Source: Styela clava
Taxonomy: Eukaryota; Chordata; Ascidiacea; Stolidobranchia; Styelidae
DNA: 64,000 nt
NCBI RefSeq assembly: GCF_964204865.1
Contig: NC_135262.1
Coordinates: 13,082,001-13,146,000 of the forward strand
Direction: 5' to 3'
Every line of letters begins with the position of its first letter. Positions within the stretch are counted from its first letter, which is position 1. The position numbers and the translations under genes are program-made. The notes under the pieces are model-generated. The model searched no databases. It was given only the letters and a program-made list of their open reading frames with translations, and was not told the DNA's origin. Below are positions 1 through 11,625 of this stretch, one piece after another.

Positions 1-42
1 TGGCACTGTACTGATACGATAATATCAGCCTACTGTCTAGCC

Positions 43-536
43 CAGTGTTCTTCAACCTTTTTTATCGAAGTATACCTTTTACAGTTTTTCAAGAACTTTG
101 TATACCTTACAAATACCAATGTTTATTTAAGGCTCAAATAAACAATAAATTTTAAGCACATATTATACTGCAATATCATCATGCAATCTAATAGGCTAGT
201 GACCGCAAGTTATAAATTTGACTGACTGCCTTAGCGTCGACGGGAATAATGTTTGACTACCGGTAAATCAAACAAAGTGCATGCAGCATGGCATCCGAAA
301 TCACCAACCCAGACACATGCCCGTATTATCTATATAATTTGTGATGTAACAACGTGCTCACGTCGGTTCTTAGCGTTAATTACATTTTACATTTCATGTG
401 CGCCGCGTTTGCATTGTTGTATCCAATTGAATATTTTATAGGCTGTACACCTTTCGTATACCCTTCATCAGTTGTATACCCAACTTATGTTCTGGTATAC
501 ACTTGGGTATACCGTATACCCGGTTGAAGAGCACTG
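43..536. mobile_element. Non-autonomous hAT-like element, 494 bp
   Basis: Terminal inverted repeats CAGTGTTCTTCAACC (left) and GGTTGAAGAGCACTG (right) differ at one position. The flanks carry an exact 8-bp target duplication, GTCTAGCC, at 35-42 and 537-544, which is the hAT signature. There is no transposase frame. Both subterminal regions hold repeated GTATACC motifs, which could be transposase-binding repeats; that role is inference. Confidence 0.85.
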
Positions 537-850
537 GTCTAGCCTATAAACATCCAACAAATCCCCATCCCGCAGTCACAAAACCACAAACAAACATCCC
601 CGATAACCCACCGGAGACCAGAGGCACTCTCACAGACACTCATGACCACAATTCAACCAAAAACCAACACCACTCAGACAACCTCACCCTACCAACCACA
701 GCACACGCTAACAGGCACACCCAGAAAAACAGATCGACAGTGTCACAACGCCCCCAGTGTTTTCAAAGCCAAAACACCAAATAAGGTAACAATATCACTT
801 GACATCATTTACCAAATAAAGCAAGGGTCGTCACATCTTCTTGAAGTTGT
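537..850. other. G-poor, C/A-rich stretch without a recognised gene
   Basis: The plus strand is strikingly depleted of G and rich in CA and CC between about 545 and 785. An open frame runs through it, but its peptide is a low-complexity Thr/His/Asn/Pro run that follows from the base composition. No splice structure or homologous domain is visible, so I do not call a gene. Confidence 0.5.
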
Positions 851-1115
851 CTTTTGCTAGCTTGAGGATTGTCCATAATTAGAGTCGAAACCAATGGTGG
901 AAAATTTTTTTACTACTTTTTGGAAATTCTAGCAAAATTTACTCAATTTTTTCAACATTTTTATTTATCAAAAGGTATAAGCAAGCAAAATACGTTTGAA
1001 TTACCGTACAGGAAAATGTGCCTTTTGGTGAAAATCTTACAAAAAACTGCAATTCGTTATGAATACTCATGGGCCGCATTGGAGGTCACTGAGGGTCGCG
1101 AGTTTGACAGCCTTG
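850..1115. mobile_element. Right part of a hAT-like element (copy A)
   Basis: This is the same element as 11,241-11,625 in copy B, but its left half is missing, so the array begins inside the element. Its right end reads ..GTCGCGAGTTTGACAGCCTTG, an imperfect inverse of the left end CAGTGGTGACCAAACTGGGG seen in copies B and C. Confidence 0.5.
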
Positions 1116-1479
1116 GATTGAACCATCCTAATTTTCGATTCTCATGTTAGAATAAGATCTGGAAAGACACGTTGTCATGAAGATATAATTAATATATGAA
1201 TCGAGAGTTGGCTTATTTTACTTTTCAAAAACTTACAGGCGACGTACAGGCACATGTCCGCAATCGCATTAAGATACTGTAATTAAACAGAATGTGCTAA
1301 TTGTTTTGAATTGCTGTGCTCTCTTTGTTGTTGGGTTGCCGATATCTATATTTTCAATTTTACGAAAATCGAGAACACCGAGAAGTTTGCGATTCACCGA
1401 ATTAAGCAAATAGGTCACTCACTGTTCAATAAATATTCAGTCGCAGTACATTTCCCTGAAACACTTTCCCAAAATTTAT

Positions 1480-1501
1480 TTAATCTGTAGGTATGGCATA
1501 A
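1480..1501 (-). CDS. Candidate terminal exon of the array gene, copy A
   Basis: After an AG acceptor (minus strand) this 22-nt stretch encodes [S]-YAIPTD and a TAA stop, followed at once by AATAAA. Copies B and C encode [S]-YAVPTD. The three base differences between A and B/C fall at third codon positions for Ala and Pro (silent) and give one Ile/Val exchange. That is the pattern expected of coding sequence. The preceding exon is deleted in copy A, so the copy A gene is probably broken here. Confidence 0.3.
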
Positions 1502-3154
1502 CTGACTTCAATCAAGTTGACTTTGGGTATAATAAGTTCATACTTCATCATTGTAACCACGTGGGTCTTTTTTCTTCATATTTTATGTGGAATCGATTTT
1601 CTAATGGTTGGGAAAAAATATACTATAGCCTACTTGACTTAAAATGTTACTCAGTGGCTCCCAGTGTGAAATCGAATCCAACGTCCTATCCCGTTTGGAA
1701 CTATAAATTTGAACTCACGTTATACTTTCTTTGGTTTCAATTAGTGCAATATTAGGACGCACATTTCCTACGATCATCGGTGTCATTCGAAATATTGAAT
1801 CTTATACTGTTTTATTGATCGAACGTAATAAAAATTACTAGAGACTTTTCAACAATAAATTTTATTGTCCCGTCACTGACAAATACATAATTTTTTATGC
1901 TACATAAATGTGCGAGTTGTAGCAATAATATTTATAAAATTATCTGGAGACGTCGCTGGCTTTTGTATGTTTCTCTGTGGTGTTCATGGTAATAATCGTT
2001 GAACTGCAAGCTTATATTATTCTGACAGATTTTGTCATATGGTAGGTGGAGTCTGATTGGATTAACGGCTGCGATTAAATCTGAAAAAATAAAAGGGATG
2101 AATAAGTGATATCATAATATGTGAATTATTGAAATATTATGTAACAGAATTGTTTAAAAATATTGACAAATAACCAAAATTAGTCAAATGCTTGTTACAG
2201 ACTTTATCTGGTATAGTATTGGTCATCGTCAACCGGCCAGATTGTTCATTTCTCCATTCTTGTGCTTCAAATTTAATTTTTCAATTCAAATTATTTTCTG
2301 TTGATTCAATTTTCAGTAATAATGGAACATTTTGCAACTCATTTTGATCATCAGAATCAAATATTTCACTACAGAAATTTTTAAATTGTTTTTCGTGGGA
2401 AAATTCATTTATATATATTCGTGTTCGTTTCTGCTTTTGTATATAAACTATCGGTTCTACTTATCTACAGTTTTGTTGTGTAACCTTGCGTCCTACACGT
2501 AGCTGACATATTTCTAACATCTGGCAATGTTTCAGATATATAATGAGGAGTTTTGTTTACAGTCCATTTTTAGATAAGCACGATGAGATTTTTCAGAACT
2601 CAAATATATGTTAATTATATTAAATGTTGGAGGTACCCAAATCAAAAGGCGATTAGTCAGTAGTAGGCTACATTTGATAAATGACAACAATTTTGGTATA
2701 TTTTCAAGTATTTGATACTTCCAAATCATCAGGAATGTTTGATCCCTGCATCAGATGTTTTTTCTATTGAGTAGTGGAAGGTTAGGACACTTTGTTCCTT
2801 TTGCACCTTTGATACCCATAATCTACACATTTATTTGACATTGTAGAGCTAATGTAGGAGGGGTAAATGTAGTTTTTTTTCAGCAACTCAGAATTTCCCG
2901 AGCGACACACATTTTACCACCAAAATACTTTGAATAACGTTTGTCAAGTGTTCAAGTTATAATTCCGGCCAAAGGCGAATTAATTACTTTTTCGAATCTG
3001 AATCACTCTGAAGATATTTTTGAATTTAGAAGATACAAAAGTTGGCCCACTGTCGAATTGTGCCCAGGGGAGCATGTCCCACGACAACCCGGTCCATTGT
3101 TCAATTTGGCGATCCTCAACAAAAAATCATTTTCATGCTATACAATAAGTGTTG

Positions 3155-5484
3155 TAGGCTTGCACGTAATTTACGGATTTACGGAATTACGTAATTATTT
3201 TGAGTTACGGAAGGGAAGTTACGAATTCCGTAAAGTCGTAATTATTGCATTGAAACGAGCTTTCTTCAAAGCAGTCAATTTCGTCGATTGCGAAAAATGA
3301 AAGCTCAACAAGTAGAAGTTAGAGTTCCGGTATTCGCAGCCGTTTTTCTCTCTCTTGTTACGTAGGTGAAGGAGGGCATGACGCGTTGCCATTCACTAAC
3401 CTATTATCAACTTCTCTGGCATGGTCAATGTAAATTATTAACGTAGTTAAGGGGGAAGAACTGAGTAGGGCCGTTTGACGCCAACACACCTGGTTTTAAC
3501 TTCTCCCGTAACTTAACCGTAGATAAGGGATAGAATTGCGTTGAGACCGATTGACGCCAACACACCTGGTTTTAACTTCTCCCGTAACTTAACCGTAGAT
3601 AAGGGATAGAATTGCGTTGAGACCGTTTGACGCCAACACATCTGGTTTTAACTTCTCCCGTAACTTAACCGTAGATAAGGGATAGAATTGCGTTAAGACC
3701 GATTGACGCCAACACACCTGGTTTCAACTTCTCTCGCATCTTATCTAGCATGGCCATGGCCAATGTACATAATAACCGTAGATAGGGGGAAGAATTGTGT
3801 TACGACCGATGGACGCTAACACGCCCGGTTTCAACTTCTTCGGGTGAAATGACTAATGAACGCAAGAGATCAATCTTTCAAACATGGTCTATCAAACATT
3901 TCTATCCATTTTACTTTTATTTATTATTTACTTGTTCCAGTTTTCCGTTACTTATGGTATATATGTTCCGTTTCTGTTTCATTTTATTTTATAGTCACGC
4001 GTTTAAATAGTGGGAATTCCCCACCAAGTGTGGATTAGCAATGCTTAACCATTCTTTAATGTTAATATCAACACTTGATATATGAACATGGAATATCATA
4101 CTGTTTTTGGCTGTTTTATTTCAGACTTGGGGTATAAACAGGAAAATATCCATAACCTTTCAACACGACGATTTTGTGAAATTTAACGAAGAGCTTTCGC
4201 GACGAATTGGAACCAAATAAGCCAAAAGAGCGATTGATCACTCGCGCCAATACCTCGCCGTGATAATTAATGTCGCGCTTATCAAATAGCAATATGACGA
4301 CAAAAGAGAGATTGCGTAATGAACCAACGCAACTTCGTCTTCTCGGCATCGGTAAAGCGATTGAGACGGCAGAGAAACAGCAAAACGACGGATTCCTCGC
4401 GGACCGCAAAAAAATTTAACTGCTATCATATATAATCAAATATGAGCCAGTGTGTTTATTCTGTGCGAGATCCATTTTCTATTACAAAATCTTGATGTTC
4501 TGTTAACGGTTTTATCGTTATATATCAGTCCGGACTTGGCCTTGCGCATGATGTTTTTCACAATTCCTCTCAATATTTCGGCCATATATGATTAACTGTC
4601 TTACCAAATGCGGCAACTTATTTTGATTTATCGTCTACTTGAATACCACCGGCACTCGACCAAACTTGTGTCAATCTTGGCCGATAGGATCGCCGACTTG
4701 AGTTAGCAAATAAATGTCGTGAGTGTAAAATAAATGTCACAAAATGCATTGTTTTGCGATATAACTTTTGTATTTTCGGAGAAGGCATATCATATAAGTT
4801 CGATATTTAAATTATACTCAAATAAATAATATTGAATCTAAATTTATCGCAAATAATGTTTTAAACATTCAGTCCGCGAAATGATTAAATGTAAAATGAA
4901 GCATGGTAATCGGAATATCGTCAATAAGTCGACATCAATAATTATTATTATAAAATGCTAACAAGGCAGTAATGTCGGATAATGCAGAAGACGCTGCAAA
5001 AACAAGTCTTCGTCGCGAGGAAATCGCAAGTATAATCAAATGAGTGAATACGCTCGTCGTTGGTTAATAAATTAGAAACCCTTAATTTTTATTCAGTACT
5101 AAGGTGGTTTTAAAAAACTATCGTTTCCATAAATAACCGTATACCAGTGTCGGTAATGATAAAATAAAATTGATCGCATAAAAATGGGACGGTTAATTTG
5201 CGAAGGTGATAAAGGAAAACCAAAGCTAACACAAAAGATAAAAATCAGAATAAAATTAATTTGAATTCACTCCTTGATATTTGTCTTTAACATCTGCCGA
5301 TGGCGTGTAGTACTGCCAAGAATATGAAAACCCAACTTCAATGTCCCATTCGGAAAAGAAGTGGATTCAATTGGTTGTTATGATAGGTTTAAATGCGTGG
5401 AAAAATATCGCAATTACGGGGTCATTACGTAATTGATTTTGCCGTAATTACGGAATTGATTTTTGTCAATTACGTGCAAGCCTA
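3155..5484. mobile_element. Non-autonomous hAT-like element, 2,330 bp, in copy A
   Basis: The terminal inverted repeat TAGGCTTGCACGTAAT is perfect at both ends. The flanking 8-bp target duplication AAGTGTTG lies at 3147-3154 and 5485-5492. Removing the element and one duplication gives exactly the uninterrupted sequence of copies B (about 14,181-14,195) and C (about 23,184-23,198). The subterminal 80-100 bp at each end are packed with TTACGG/ATTACG motifs in both orientations. Inside is a 76-bp tandem repeat. Several short frames exist but none looks like a transposase, so the element is probably mobilised in trans. Confidence 0.9.
3475..3840. repeat. 76-bp tandem repeats inside the hAT element
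   Basis: The motif TTGACGCCAACACACCTGG recurs at 3475, 3551, 3627 and 3703, an exact period of 76 bp. A more diverged copy (TGGACGCTAACACGCCCGG) follows at about 3810, roughly 107 bp further on. The first four units are nearly identical and differ by single substitutions. Confidence 0.9.
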
Positions 5485-5502
5485 AAGTGTTGTAATCATT
5501 AC

Positions 5503-5769
5503 CTTGTTCTTTTTGGTGAGTTTTCGCTAGCGCTTCCAGCCACATATCTACGAAGCGCATGCCGAGAAAATGATTCATTCTTTCTCGGTAGGCTGTTGTG
5601 AATGGAAATAAAAAAAAGTCTGAAAAAGCTATGTTCTAACGTGATTAAGGCTTGTGTTAATTTCACACAGTCGACATGATCAATGCTTTTTACCAACAGC
5701 TACTGAGTTGAAATATAGTAATCTCCCATGCTCGGTATATCTTCAAACCCTGAATCCGAAATATTTACC
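5503..5769 (-). CDS. Candidate exons of the array gene, copy A
   Basis: Two minus-strand segments with splice-like edges keep their length in all three copies. The 5700-5769 segment (70 nt) follows an AG and encodes VNISDSGFEDIPSMGDYYIS then TQ and TAG; the Gly is Trp in copy C. The 5503-5592 segment (90 nt) lies between CAACAG and a GTAATG donor. It is open in two frames, SLPRK.. and YRERM... In the SLPRK frame both B/C differences I see are silent, which favours that frame. In copies B and C only 50 bp separate it from the next possible exon; in copy A that intron is where the 2.3-kb hAT element inserted. I recognise no protein family. Confidence 0.3.
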
Positions 5770-7270
5770 CTACGAGGCCACATAGTCGCTCACCACGACT
5801 CAATCTCGCCCGTTAAACGTGCGGTTGACAGCGCGAGCTAATAAAGGTGAAACCTTGCGATGTTATTCTAATTTACTCCCATATAATATTTGTAGTTACC
5901 ACTTGAACCCTTCAAATTTAGTTTAAAGATTTTAGTGCCTGAAGCTCAATAAACAGGCTAAAGAACATCCCAGACCAAAATAACATTTCTGATAAATAAT
6001 ATTTGCCACATTAACATGGAAAATAAGTTTGCAATTAAAGTTAAATAGGTAAAAACCAGCAATGGAAACTGAAATATACTTTGCTAATGCAGCAATTGTG
6101 TCTATTTATTTTAAATATGACGAATAAAAGAAGCATTTTACGTAATTTTTCGGCAAAATAATATGATACGGCGTTTGTATTTTTTGCTAAAAGATCATTA
6201 AATGATATTCAAGATTTGAAAAATGTTTACTCACGTTTTGCATGCACAGGGACAACGTTGACAAAATTTACCTCGTACGCGGGGACTACCTGGAAAATAT
6301 TTTGAAGCCGTCATTATTTTATAATGTTGCCGTTTGTTACATTTTCAAAAGCAAATGCTCTTTTATAGCTTCATTATTCAAATATACAATTTTTGACTTC
6401 TTAATTGCGGAAACATTGCTGTTGGAATCAAAAAGTGATATAAACAAAATGTTTGGGGTATCCATGCGCGACATTCAAATATCCCATCACGTGATTTACC
6501 TAAATTATTCACGTTAAATTCTCAGTTGCAGCCATCAAAGTTGTATTATCTTGGATGGCATTCAAAATTCATGACATTTTATTTCTAGGTACATATCTAC
6601 AACAGTTTTACACGCAAAGAGTCTATTAGCTTTTGCAAATCTTAATCAGAATGCTTTTATTCTACTTCAGCAATAAAAAATTGCAGAGAAATTAATAATT
6701 TTATCACAGAGGATAAAATCAAGACAAGAATATTTATATATCAATAATCATGACCAATAGAGGAAGTTACAGAGTCGTCGAGTCGACAAACTGTGAAGTA
6801 ATATTTACTTATCAACTAAAAATATTTCATATTCGCAACTGTAATCTGGTTCCAATAGCTTGAATCAGACTAAACCATACCTATATTATCAAGTCGTATA
6901 TATATATAGCACGATGTATTGATATTACAAAACATGCACTAAGTCGTATTCACATATACAATATTACTAATAAGCAAAATTGTTGGCGTAAATCGCGGAT
7001 CTCTTTCGATACAATCTGCTAAATTCATGAGAAGAGTCAGTTTTCAGTCTCTCATATTAACCGACTTCAGGGTTTTTGTCAAAACTTATTATGATTGTTA
7101 TGTCGTCACTGAGGATCACGACTGCTGATAAACAAATATAACAAATGTTTCATTCGCTTCATTCTCATTATGAATGCAAAAAATATTTTCTAATGTAATT
7201 CAAAACATAGTCTTTAAAATGATTGCCAAAACTAAAATATAGAAGTGACTTAAAACTAGTTGTTTCTTAC

Positions 7271-7478
7271 CATTTCCAATTATGGTTGATCTAGCGTCTT
7301 TGAACCATGATGTCATATTTAGATGTGCACGAGGTAGTGTAGTTCGATTTTGCACATAGTTCCGCGATTCCTTGTGTGCCCATAATGTTATGTTTCGAAA
7401 ACCAGACAGTTCCAGTTGACAGTGAACAACGTTGATTAGAGTTACAAAAGTCAAAAATAGCACTGTCACCCCAGTCAT
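7271..7478 (-). CDS. Signal-peptide exon of an unrecognised secreted protein, copy A
   Basis: The ATG at 7478 opens a 208-nt exon. Its first 20 residues (MTGVTVLFLTFVTLINVVHC) form a typical signal peptide. The following residues carry N-glycosylation sequons (NIT, NRT, NMT). The exon ends at the donor ATG|GTAAGA in phase 1. The same exon, with identical length and donor position, is present in copies B and C with a few amino-acid changes. The mature part shows no domain I recognise. Downstream exons in copy A appear damaged: the copy of exon 3 has a one-base loss that leads to a stop, and the exon 2 equivalent is reduced to a stub. This copy is therefore probably a pseudogene or encodes a different isoform. 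Confidence 0.5.
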
Positions 7479-8315
7479 TTTCTTTTTTTAGAAACATTTA
7501 TTTATAATTTAATGTTTTCTAAACAGAATTAGTTGATATATTTTGTATTTTCGTGTCCGGAAAATTCGTCGCAGAAAATATCGCCGTCGCCGCATGAAAA
7601 ATCGCCGCAAGAGCATTTTACTGTAAAAACAAGTATTTGTGATAAAAACAGTTCGGTTTATAGAGTCAGGGTATGCTGTTAAATGGCGAATCTTTTTCAA
7701 ATAAAAAGGTACCTCAAAAACCTTACTTTTCACGCGGTGATTTTTCTTATGCGGCGAAATTTCCTGGGCGAGATTTTCTACGGCGAAATTTTCTGCGATG
7801 AATTTTCCTAGAACCCTAAATTTTGCCCTGAATAAACCTCGATTCCACAGCTATTAAATGCAAAGCGGAAAACGACAAACGGTTTGAACGAATTTCCACA
7901 TACTAAATACACGTAACCCTTTTTCTAATTGCTCGATAACAAAAGAAAAAATATTATAGATTTAAAATTATATTTTCGAGACTTGACGCCAATGCAAAGT
8001 AAACACTTGTATAAAGTATAACAGCACTAGCCTGGCCGATTGAAAAAAAGAGTTTTGGTGGCAATAAATCGCTTACGTGACCCAACCACAGTAAACAATT
8101 CCCATGGTGATAACAGAGTAAGCTAACTATATTCGCTATCGGTCAGATTAGGACAAGAGCGGAAACTCTACAGAGGGCTACCACATTCAAGTGTTCACAC
8201 AAAATGAATATACGAAGTCCCTTACGGAGAAAGTACATTAAATACAGCTTATATGTGGGATATCGTAAACATTATTTAAACTACCGTCCACATTGAGTGA
8301 GGGAAACACAACTAA

Positions 8316-8468
8316 ATGAACCAGCATATCCACTTGAGCTCCAACCTACATCTCTCGCACGAAGTAATCAGTAATGTGGATCTCTTGCGTTCTGTTAGGC
8401 ATCACCAAGTGTCCATCCACCTAATCGAGGAACAGTACCCTTCAAAGCAAACCATATCCGAGATAGGC
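8316..8468 (+). CDS. Candidate plus-strand exon, copy A
   Basis: The ATG at 8316 opens 51 codons that end at the strong donor GGC|GTAAGT. The peptide contains SHEVISNVDLLRSV and HLIEEQYPSKQ. Copy B differs by a 6-bp in-frame loss. Copy C has lost about 20 bp and is frameshifted. I do not recognise the product and see no partner exon, so this may be chance. Confidence 0.25.
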
Positions 8469-9232
8469 GTAAGTTTTGTCACAAAATTTTCAATCATACG
8501 ATTTCTACAAGCGGGATCAGTACTACGCACCACAAAAAATTTATTCCCATTGGTTTATTTCATGGAAGTGACCATGAATATGTAAGTTTAAATACATTTG
8601 CCGTAACATTTTTCCAGTGCGAAACTGATTTATCTGTAAGCTTAGACAGATTTTAATCGAATTGGTTATTTAATCTCCGGATTTGCAAATGTAAACACAT
8701 TTTCGATCATGGTACTTTCCACAATGTGAATGCGATAGCAAGCAATAAATTGCGTCTCCCTTCGTTTCCGCGGTATATAATTACCATGAAAATGAAAATA
8801 ACACAAATAGAATACTGAATGAACAAAATCTCAAATTTAGACGCCCACGAGTCTGAGAAAAATAGAACCGTCTCACTACAAGTTTATTGAACCTTGGGAA
8901 TCGAATGAAAATCGCTTTTTAATCACTAGTCGGTGGTTCTTGACCTTTTATGGTCCATAGCCCCCATCCCCCATCCGAAGAATTCAAAAACGCGAAAACG
9001 AGGTAATGTTTACGCCTGAAAATCTGTCTGCGTGAGAAAAGTGTCCGAGCGGATGCGAAAAGGGGCATTGTTACGTCACTTTTTGCATTTTGCTGATTAG
9101 CCAATGTCACGAAGTAAACGAGGAAGTCGGTGCTCGGAGAAACATCCATTGAAAAGACATGCAAACCAGCGATGCGTAACGGCTTTCTATTTAGGCTTCT
9201 CTGATTTCGCAAGACAAAATATAGAACACCGT

Positions 9233-9522
9233 GGATAGGATAGGATTTACATATTTAACCACGGCCTCTCGTCCGGTTACCATTCCGAGTTGGGTATGGG
9301 ATTAGTTATATTGTTTGTTTTCGGAAGCATGGACTTGGTGGTGGAGGAAGCCGTAACCGACCAGCGGTTACGTGAACCACCCAACGACGGCTAAGAGCGC
9401 AGCAATCCTCTCGCACAAATCCCTGCATGGGATTCGAACCTGCGAACCCACGCAGAGTAATTAGAGGTGCGGTGGCGATCGTATTTCTAACGCTTAGCCC
9501 GTTGAGCCACACCGCCGCGCCA
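9233..9522 (-). mobile_element. tRNA-derived SINE (family 1), copy A
   Basis: Read on the minus strand it has an A box (TGGCTCAACGG) and a B box (GGTTCGAATCC), followed by a family-specific body and a tail of TCCTA repeats. Compared with the copy B element it lacks about 50 bp near the tail (..CTTATCCCGGGGGAGAGG.. in copy B). The SINE was already present before the tandem duplication, because copy B has it at the same place. Confidence 0.85.
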
Positions 9523-10776
9523 CAGATTTGTTCAAAAAGAATTGTGTTAATTAAAACAATTGTTTTAAATCAAGTTTTGCCTGTTTTGTTCAAAATGGCT
9601 GTACTATTTGATTTTTTTGTATTAAATAGGTTGAAGAAAAAAGGATGTAAAAACTTGCCAAGCGCTTCTCATTTGCAATAAATCAAAATAAATAAATTTC
9701 AAAACGCCACAAATATCGACAGAGGCTCATGCACACCCTCTCAAGCTGTAGTTCAGTGGTTGGCCCAGTAAGACGCAACCGATAACCTATTACGTGAAAG
9801 ACCCTGCTGCGATAAAACCACCTTACGAAAATTGAAATGCGATCAAATAAATGAGTTTGTATAACCTTGAAAGATTCAACACTTCAACTTTAAAAACAAA
9901 GTATTCTAAGCATAAATTAACCGAGCAGTATTAACCGTAATAATGCCTTCATTTTATAAGAAAAATGTCAATACATGTACTCGAAATCCATATTATGGCG
10001 TCATAACAGATTAGTTGTGGCGTCTTTGCATCAGAGGAATCTTACAATTAACATAGGCTAGGTTGTATCATCGTTTATATAAGTAGATTACCGCCGATAT
10101 AAGCATATTCTTCATTATCGCAACCCACTCGTTTTGCCAAAGGGCTGCCTGCACTAGATCTAATTGCTTTTGTAGTAGGATCGTGAGCTAATTTACATGA
10201 TTTTTCTTACTCAAAACGTCTCTCTGATATCTCGGCTAAACATTCCGGGTAAAATATTATGACTTTGGTGGAGATACAAACGTGGCGGTAAATGTAAAAG
10301 TCAAAATAAAAAATTTTACTTACATTTTTGAAATTATAAACATGATGTTTTTTTAGAATTGATAAAAAACAAAACCCTGACCGTGGACCATAAATCCATA
10401 TAATGAAAATAAAAAAACTGATGGATATTCTATTGTGACCACAGGCGTTTAATATGTTTTAGGGTTGCGCGTAGATCGCCTGTCTTCGCCAGACGTCGTT
10501 TAGTGAATATTTCGCGCGTCCTATTTCAAACTTCCTTTAATCCGTAGCCAACCGGCGATCACCATGCCGCGTTGCTCGCTCTTCATTGTTTCATAAATCA
10601 GCTAGCTGTTCGAAGGAAAGAAACAAATGTAATGAAACTCTCGCCGTCACGAATGTCCTAAGCCCAGTAAAAATATTTGCATCCCGTTGCCCTACATAAA
10701 CGTGATGAATCTGAACGAAATATAGCGAGAACAAAATGGAATTTTGACAGTCTAGAAACAACATGAATATAGAAAA

Positions 10777-11044
10777 CGAGAATATCGGTCGGAGACCGAA
10801 GACTTATCGATCTTAGATCAGTTAGTAATCAGTTAATAACTCGCTAATTATACGACATAATTAACCCAAAATCTATAGGCTTCTGGTCCGAGGTAAGATG
10901 CATGCACATGCAAAATTTGGAGCAGATTCAACCACGCGTTCGTGAGATATCGCGTTCATCTAACAGACAAACAGACAAACATACAAACAGACAGACAGAC
11001 AAATACCTATCAACATACTTACCGATCTTAAGATCGATAAGTAT
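10777..11044. repeat. Copy A-specific 268-bp segment with inverted repeats and a CAGA microsatellite
   Basis: Copy B reads straight through (GAATATAGAAAA|TAAACGAACG at about 20,022). The extra segment in copy A contains a perfect 14-bp inverted repeat, ACTTATCGATCTTA at 10,802-10,815 and its complement at 11,029-11,042. Between them is a run of ACAGACAAACAGACAG-type repeats. This looks like a MITE, but no clear target duplication is visible, so deletion from copy B is also possible. Confidence 0.55.
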
Positions 11045-11240
11045 TAAACGAACGACAGTTGTATGCCAAACAAATGTCGAGTGTGTCGCGAAATATCAAT
11101 CACATTGTTTCCTAAGTGCCCGCATTTGGAAATAAAACGATAAAAATCGTACCTTAAATTGTAACCCATTCATATACACGAATAAAGCATAAATTTCCCG
11201 TCTGACTCGGGAACTTGTTTTCATCTTGGGTCAATTAAGT

Positions 11241-11625
11241 CAGTGGTGACCAAACTGGGGGCCGCGACCGCTGGTGAGGTCGCTTGAATAGTGTTCGGGG
11301 CGGCCTAACTTCCGGCACACACAAGTAGCTTGGATTTGAATGCAAGTAAGTGAAATTTTCTTTTTCTAGCTTGGGGATTGTTCATAATTTGAGTCGAAAC
11401 CAAAGGTGGAAACTTTTTTTAATACTTCTTGGAAATTCTAGCAAATTTAACTCAATATTTCCACCATTTTTTTTATCAAAAGGTATAAGCAAGCAAAATA
11501 CGTTTGAATTACCGTACAGGAAAATGTGCCTTTTAGTATAAATCTTGCAAAAAAAACTGCAATTCGTTATGAATACTCATGTGCCGCATTGGAGGTCACT
11601 GAGAGTCGCGAGTTTGACAGCCGTG
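11241..11625. mobile_element. hAT-like element in copy B
   Basis: The left end CAGTGGTGACCAAACTGGGG and the right end CGCGAGTTTGACAGCCGTG are imperfect inverted repeats in hAT style. No clear 8-bp duplication is visible. The A/B unit junction as defined here lies inside this element. Confidence 0.5.

Larger units (their letters stand above)
857..11365. repeat. Tandem unit, copy A (10.5 kb including a 2.3-kb insertion)
   Basis: This is the first of three direct copies. Similarity to copy B begins near 850-857 (CTAGCTTG..GGATTG) and continues to the start of copy B, with scattered substitutions. Copy A differs by the hAT insertion at 3155-5484, by loss of about 300 bp equivalent to 12,135-12,450 of copy B, by loss of the plus-strand exon seen at 13,060-13,238 of copy B, and by an extra 268 bp at 10,777-11,044. 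It is longer than the 8,978-bp B period because of the 2,338 bp added by the hAT element and its duplicated target. Confidence 0.9.

Noticed and set aside
503-784. 93-codon plus-strand frame rich in Thr, His, Asn and Pro
   Set aside because: It starts inside the hAT element, is explained by the G-poor base composition, and has no splice or domain support.
5499-5620. Alternative minus-strand frame YRERMNHFLGMRFVDMWLEA in the 90-nt segment
   Set aside because: It looks protein-like, but its exit phase runs into a stop in the next segment, and B/C differences change residues in this frame while being silent in the other.
8919-9212. 97-codon minus-strand frame conserved in copies A and B
   Set aside because: It overlaps a hAT-like terminal motif (CGGTGGTTCTTGACC), has no splice structure or domain, and is conserved simply because the copies are young.
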